Source of the DNA: Cunninghamia lanceolata | Taxonomy: Eukaryota > Streptophyta > Pinopsida > Cupressales > Cupressaceae | DNA length: 64,000 nt | Direction: 5' to 3' | Assembly: GCA_027924645.1 (NCBI GenBank) | Contig: BSBN01000829.1 | Span: 9,052,001-9,116,000 of the forward strand | Shown here: piece by piece, positions 59,960 through 64,000 of the stretch | Layout of the letters: the number at the start of each line of letters is the position of its first letter | Numbering within the stretch: position 1 is the first letter of the stretch | Notes under the pieces: generated by a model | Seen by the model: the letters and a program-made list of their open reading frames with translations, nothing else | What the model was told of the DNA's origin: nothing | Databases searched by the model: none | Program-made: the position numbers and the translations under genes

Positions 59960-61257
59960 ATGCCTAAACTTTTTGACTTCCTCACTAGAGCAAAAGCTTG
60001 TTTCTCCAGGTAAGGATATCTTACTTCAACATTTTTAAAAGGAGAACTCATAAAAAAATTTTATCTGTCATCTCATGTTTCCTTTATCTATGTGAGAACA
60101 ATAGCACATGAGTGTTCATATGCAAATGAATAAATATAAAATGGCTACATATAATCCAAACTAATCAGCATTGGAACTTTAGTAATTGATTGCTTGATCT
60201 GTGTGAAGGCAACTTTCGATTTAGTGCTCCATTCAATCTTAGCATCATTCTTCATCATATCATTAAGTGGTTTCACAATCTCAGTGAACCCTATGATAAA
60301 CTTTCTTACAATATTGATCTTCCCGAACAATGACTTCACTTCTTTCTTACTGCTAGGCATAGGTAATTTCAAAATTAACTTGACTCATTTAGGATCAATT
60401 GAAATTCCCTTTTTTGAATATATGTTGCCTAATATTTTTCATTTGGTTACCCCAAATATTTACTTTTTGGTATTCAAAGATATCATGTATAATTTGTATC
60501 TTTCTAGTATTTTCTTCAAATTAGATGCATGGGTGACCCTATCCTTGGAAAGCATGGTGAGGTCATCCATGTATATAATGATACACTTACCTACCAAATC
60601 TTTAAAGATAGTGTCCATTGCTCATTGGAAAGTTACACCAACATTAATCAACCCAAATGGCATCATTCTATAGGCAAACATTCCCCATTTGCTAGTAAAA
60701 GCTATTTTCATTCTATCTTCATGTTTTACCAACACCTGATTGTATCTAGAATATCCATCTAGGAAACACATCATTTGAGATCCATTCACTATTTGCAACA
60801 CCTCATCCAGAGAAAGAAGTGGGTAGTTATCCTTCTCTGAAGCCTTATTCAAGTTCCAGAAATCAATGCAAAGCCTGATTTCTCCATTCTTCTTCTGGAC
60901 TAGTACTAGATTAGCAACCTAGGTTGAATGCCTTACAAGAAAAATAATCTTAGCTACCAATAGTTTCTACACTTCTTTAAATATCGGTGGTTCTATCAGG
61001 GCATTGACTGGCCTCTGTTTCTGTCTAAATGGTTTGATATTTAGTTTAAGGGGTATCATATGAGTAATGATGGAGGTGTCAAAAGTATTAAGATCTTCAT
61101 AGCCCCATGCAATAACATCCCTATAATATTTTAGAACCTTGGTGATGTCTTCCTTTTCTCTCTGAGAAAAATTCTTACTAATAAAGATATTTCTCTCAAC
61201 ACCATCTTCTCCCATATTGTAAGTTTCATACTTCCCTCCTTCGAAATCAGTAGGCAT
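59960..61257 (-). pseudogene. Gypsy element C reverse transcriptase
   Basis: RT motifs on the minus strand: VANLVLVQKKNGEIRLCIDF, GYSRYNQV, MMPFGLINVGVTFQ and the catalytic YMDD (about 60,562-60,573). A connection part follows (KKEVKSLFGKIN, about 60,330) and a degraded RNase H-like stretch without the first catalytic Asp. Stops such as those at about 60,965 and 60,620 fit C-to-T or G-to-A decay. Same domain order as element B. Confidence 0.8.
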
Positions 61258-61454
61258 CTTTTATTTTTATCTTGGATTTGAATCAAATATCCTTTCCAAA
61301 GAAACAATTCCTTTAGAAATATTTATTTTTTCAAATTTATCGCCCCTTCATTATCTTCTTCAAATGGGTCTCATCCTGATTCATCAATAATTTGGCCCTC
61401 AAAGATCCCAGTGTTGATGATAAATTCCAGAATATGCTAATCATCTTGGAATAC

Positions 61455-62071
61455 CTAAAAATTATTCATGTTGTTTGGAATAGATGGGGTAGGTACTAGG
61501 TCTATAGAGAATATCAATAATTGAGAATGTTTCATAGGTTCTAAAGTGCTTACTGCAACTACTAAGGCATCTGAAATATAATTCATTTTCCACGGGATGA
61601 CCTTTATATCAAAGGACTCAAAGTCCTCAATTAAACTCCACACTTGATTTCTATGAGTTGCCAACCTTTTATCATGAAAAGCATACTGACTTCTCACCTA
61701 CTTTACCACAAGCTTTGAGTCTTCCTATACTTTTAAACAAAGAACTCCTTTCTTGTGTGCAAATATCAATCGTCTTCTAGAGCTTCATACTCTAGCATAT
61801 TATTTGTACAATCAAATTGTAATTGATGAGAGGATAAATAGGTTCTACCTTTAGGGCTGACCAATTCCACTCCTACTCCACTTCCTTGTTTTGACTTTGA
61901 TCCATCGAATCTGAGAGTCCAAATTTTGTTTTCTGAAAGAAGCATACTTATTTTTATTTTGTCTAGGCTAGGTGCTAGTGAAACTTGTGCTTTGTCTACT
62001 ATTTCAAAAGTGTCTAACTTCTCATCTTGAATCTCATCAGATCTATGCACTTCTAAAACCAAAATAGTCAA
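61455..62071 (-). pseudogene. Gypsy element C archaeal-type RNase H, placed before RT
   Basis: FDGSKSKQGSGVGVELVSP and EYEAL (about 61,905-61,780) are followed, after a frameshift near 61,770, by EDSKLVVK and a WSLIEDFESFDIKVIP segment to about 61,455. The layout repeats that of element B: protease, then this RNase H, then RT. Confidence 0.65.
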
Positions 62072-62431
62072 ATCTTCTTGTGGTTGACTTAAATATACAT
62101 GTAATTGTTCCTAGGTGATCTTCGAACTAGAAAGAGACAACTCATCTTAGACTAGAGAAACATGACACTTGATATTATAACTTCATATTTCCATTGATTC
62201 TCAAGTTCTGATCCTTTACTACATTTATGTGCCTAAATCAAACTGTATCTATTCAATTTCTTTAGGAATATAATTTTCTAAAATACCTAAATCTTCAAAT
62301 TCTACAAATTCTAAATTTGAAATCCGATAGGTGTGGTTCGTGGTAGCTTCTAGACAAGTGTTACATGATAATTTAGAGTGTTCTTGAAGGTGCAATCTAC
62401 ACCAGTTAGGTAGCAACAAATCCATCACATT

Positions 62432-63010
62432 TTAATCTTCACCAAATGCATGCTGGTCTACCACTAGTCTCTTGGAAACTTGTTTACATTTGAGATTTAA
62501 AACTGAATCTTCTTGAGCATCGTCATCTATAGCATTCTGAGAGAAAATAAGAGTGGTTAAGATTTCAAAGACTCTATACACTCTCAGTTCTACCTCAATA
62601 TAGGCTACTTGATTGGGATGATTGTATTCGATTATCATATGTTTGAGTCTCGGCTCACTTTCAATCCTAATTTGGTTTTGGTTTCCTTTCCAAGGTAGCC
62701 ATAGGTGTGAAAATTTGGTAGAAAAATATCCATTTAAGCTTTTGGAACAATCTCTACTTAACAGCATCCCATAAACTTCTGGGATGTCAACCACTTGTAT
62801 GTCAATACGTTGTTGTACACATGGATCAGAGACCAATTGGAAATGAATGTCTTTAAGTTCACCCACTGCATTCACCTCGGTTTTGTTGAGTTGGATTACC
62901 TTTTTCTAAGTTTGATTTGGTGTCATTCCTAGCTTTTTACTCATTGAATAAGGCATCACGTTACCTGATGCTCCAGAGTCTACCAAAAAGTTGTGTTTAA
63001 GTTTTTACCA
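62432..63010 (-). pseudogene. Gypsy element C protease
   Basis: The minus strand reads FLVDSGASGNVMPYSMSKKL (about 62,990-62,930), an intact retropepsin active site (DSG). After a stop it continues to VVDIPEVYGMLLSRDCSKSL (about 62,790-62,730), the expected second half. A further 100 or so residues lead toward the RNase H. Confidence 0.75.
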
Positions 63011-64000
63011 AATATACTAATGCTCAACAAGAATGGAGGGGAATCTAATTTTCCTCTACACATAGTTGCATAAGCATTTGTAGTAGCTAATTTCTTGGTT
63101 CTATCCCTTGATGCATTTGGTTTGTCCAGAAATTTAATCAATGCTTCTCTCTAGTTTGGACAATTATGTAAAACATCAAAAATAGGCATGTTGGACTTGG
63201 TTTTCTTGAGATCTTCTATTATATCATAATTCATGTCTATACAAACTTGAGGTTTGGTGAGAATAACCATATTTGATCTAGGTTGTCCTCTAGTCTAACC
63301 TCTGGGTGACATAGGGTTGTTGTTAGCCTTAGGGTCAGGGGGAGTAAGTGCATTGCTAGGGGCATTCCTATTGTAAAAGGTCATTTTTCTTTATTCCTTA
63401 GGAAGTAGTTATTGTTTCCTAGTTGAAAAGATTGCACATCATATGTTTCTACTATTGGCTCATTATCCTCTTCGAAGGGAAAGATATATGTATTAAAAAC
63501 CATAGTAGTATTAACGTTAACATTACTTTCTTACAAAGGGGGATATGCTGTCTAAGAATTTTCCTGAGTGATTCTAGCCATCTTTTCCATTTGAGGGCAG
63601 GTAAGTTCTAATTTTGTTGTTGTCTCATGCAGTCTACACCAATTGGTCATATGGTTTAGTTCTACCATGTTGACTATGTTAGATGCATTTGTACCTCATT
63701 GGTTTCCTTCATTCTTCCCATTATTAGTGTTTGTGACACCTCCATTGTTGGGACTAGTGTTCTGTTACTTATTGAAGGGTCTTAGGTTATAATTCTTGTT
63801 TGGTTTTGGAAATTACCCTAGCTTTAGAAGTTACCCTAATTTTGAAAACTATTCTAATAATGAGGTTGTGGGGGTTCAACCAAAACATTGTAAGTTCATT
63901 TGTTACTTGTGACAGGGTTTTCTTCGAGGCTTCTATTTCATAGGACAAATATATGTTTTGATTTGTGTTAGATGGGCCTGCCTGAGTGCCAGACTATACA
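63011..64000 (-). pseudogene. Gypsy element C gag, partial, runs off the window
   Basis: Minus-strand pieces such as NKNYNLRPFNK and WCRLHETTTKLELTCPQMEKMA look like the polar, Asn/Thr-rich C-terminal part of gag upstream of protease. Many stops and at least one frame change prevent a clean reading. The capsid core and 5' LTR must lie beyond 64,000. Confidence 0.45.

Noticed and set aside
16924..62071. A reassigned stop code (TAG as Gln) in these ORFs
   Set aside because: TAA and TGA occur too, the implied original residues include Trp and Arg as well as Gln, and LTR differences are transitions. Decay by deamination explains all of it.
1..64000. tRNA, rRNA or other structured RNA genes
   Set aside because: I looked for tRNA arms with CCA-side signals and rRNA-like conserved blocks and saw none. 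The only tRNA-related sites are the two retroelement primer sites.

Overview
The window looks like transposon-dense intergenic DNA from a large-genome land plant. I see no intact host gene. The plant assignment rests on TTTAGGG-type telomeric repeats, a plant-mobile-domain gene remnant, plant-type LTR retrotransposons (a Copia LTR with the usual GGGGGAGATT polypurine tract, and Ty3/gypsy elements with a second RNase H) and PLS-type pentatricopeptide (PPR) fragments. The style is gymnosperm-like, but the species cannot be named from the sequence.

Layout. 1-6.5 kb: two decayed copies of a plant-mobile-domain (PMD) gene tail with related 3' DNA, mixed with LTR-like pieces. 6.5-9.4 kb: the 3' end of a minus-strand Copia element (LTR, polypurine tract, coiled-coil ORF). 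10.3-42.7 kb: a minus-strand Ty3/gypsy element (A) with 5' LTR, leader, gag, protease and G-patch, but no reverse transcriptase. Its gag is split by a 25,194-bp insertion at 12,124-37,317. 43.0-57.3 kb: a complete minus-strand Ty3/gypsy element (B) with 1.95-kb LTRs and a CTTAG target duplication. 58.7-64.0 kb: a third, more decayed minus-strand gypsy element (C) running off the right edge.

The main discovery candidate is the 25.2-kb insertion. It has 28-bp terminal inverted repeats (26/28 matching) and a perfect 6-bp target duplication, CCTATG. Counting that duplication once closes the gag reading frame of the host element. It carries two convergent genes: a six-exon plus-strand gene (16,924-18,954) of unknown function with a duplicated 39-codon exon, and a multi-exon minus-strand gene (about 34,354 to 29,070) that I read as a DDE-type transposase candidate. 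A GGATATCC-centred motif clusters next to both ends and upstream of both genes. The insertion also holds interstitial telomere-like repeats, a foldback structure of 359-bp tandem repeats, a 3.1-kb solo LTR with its own GGTAG duplication, a 1,221-bp tandem duplication in the transposase gene, and captured PPR fragments.

Element B encodes gag-protease-RNase H-RT-RNase H-integrase in one frame of 1,987 codons, plus a second sense ORF of about 1,257 codons between integrase and the 3' LTR. The recognisably archaeal-type RNase H lies before RT in both B and C. Most in-frame stops in all these elements fit C-to-T (or G-to-A) changes, as expected for long-methylated plant repeats.
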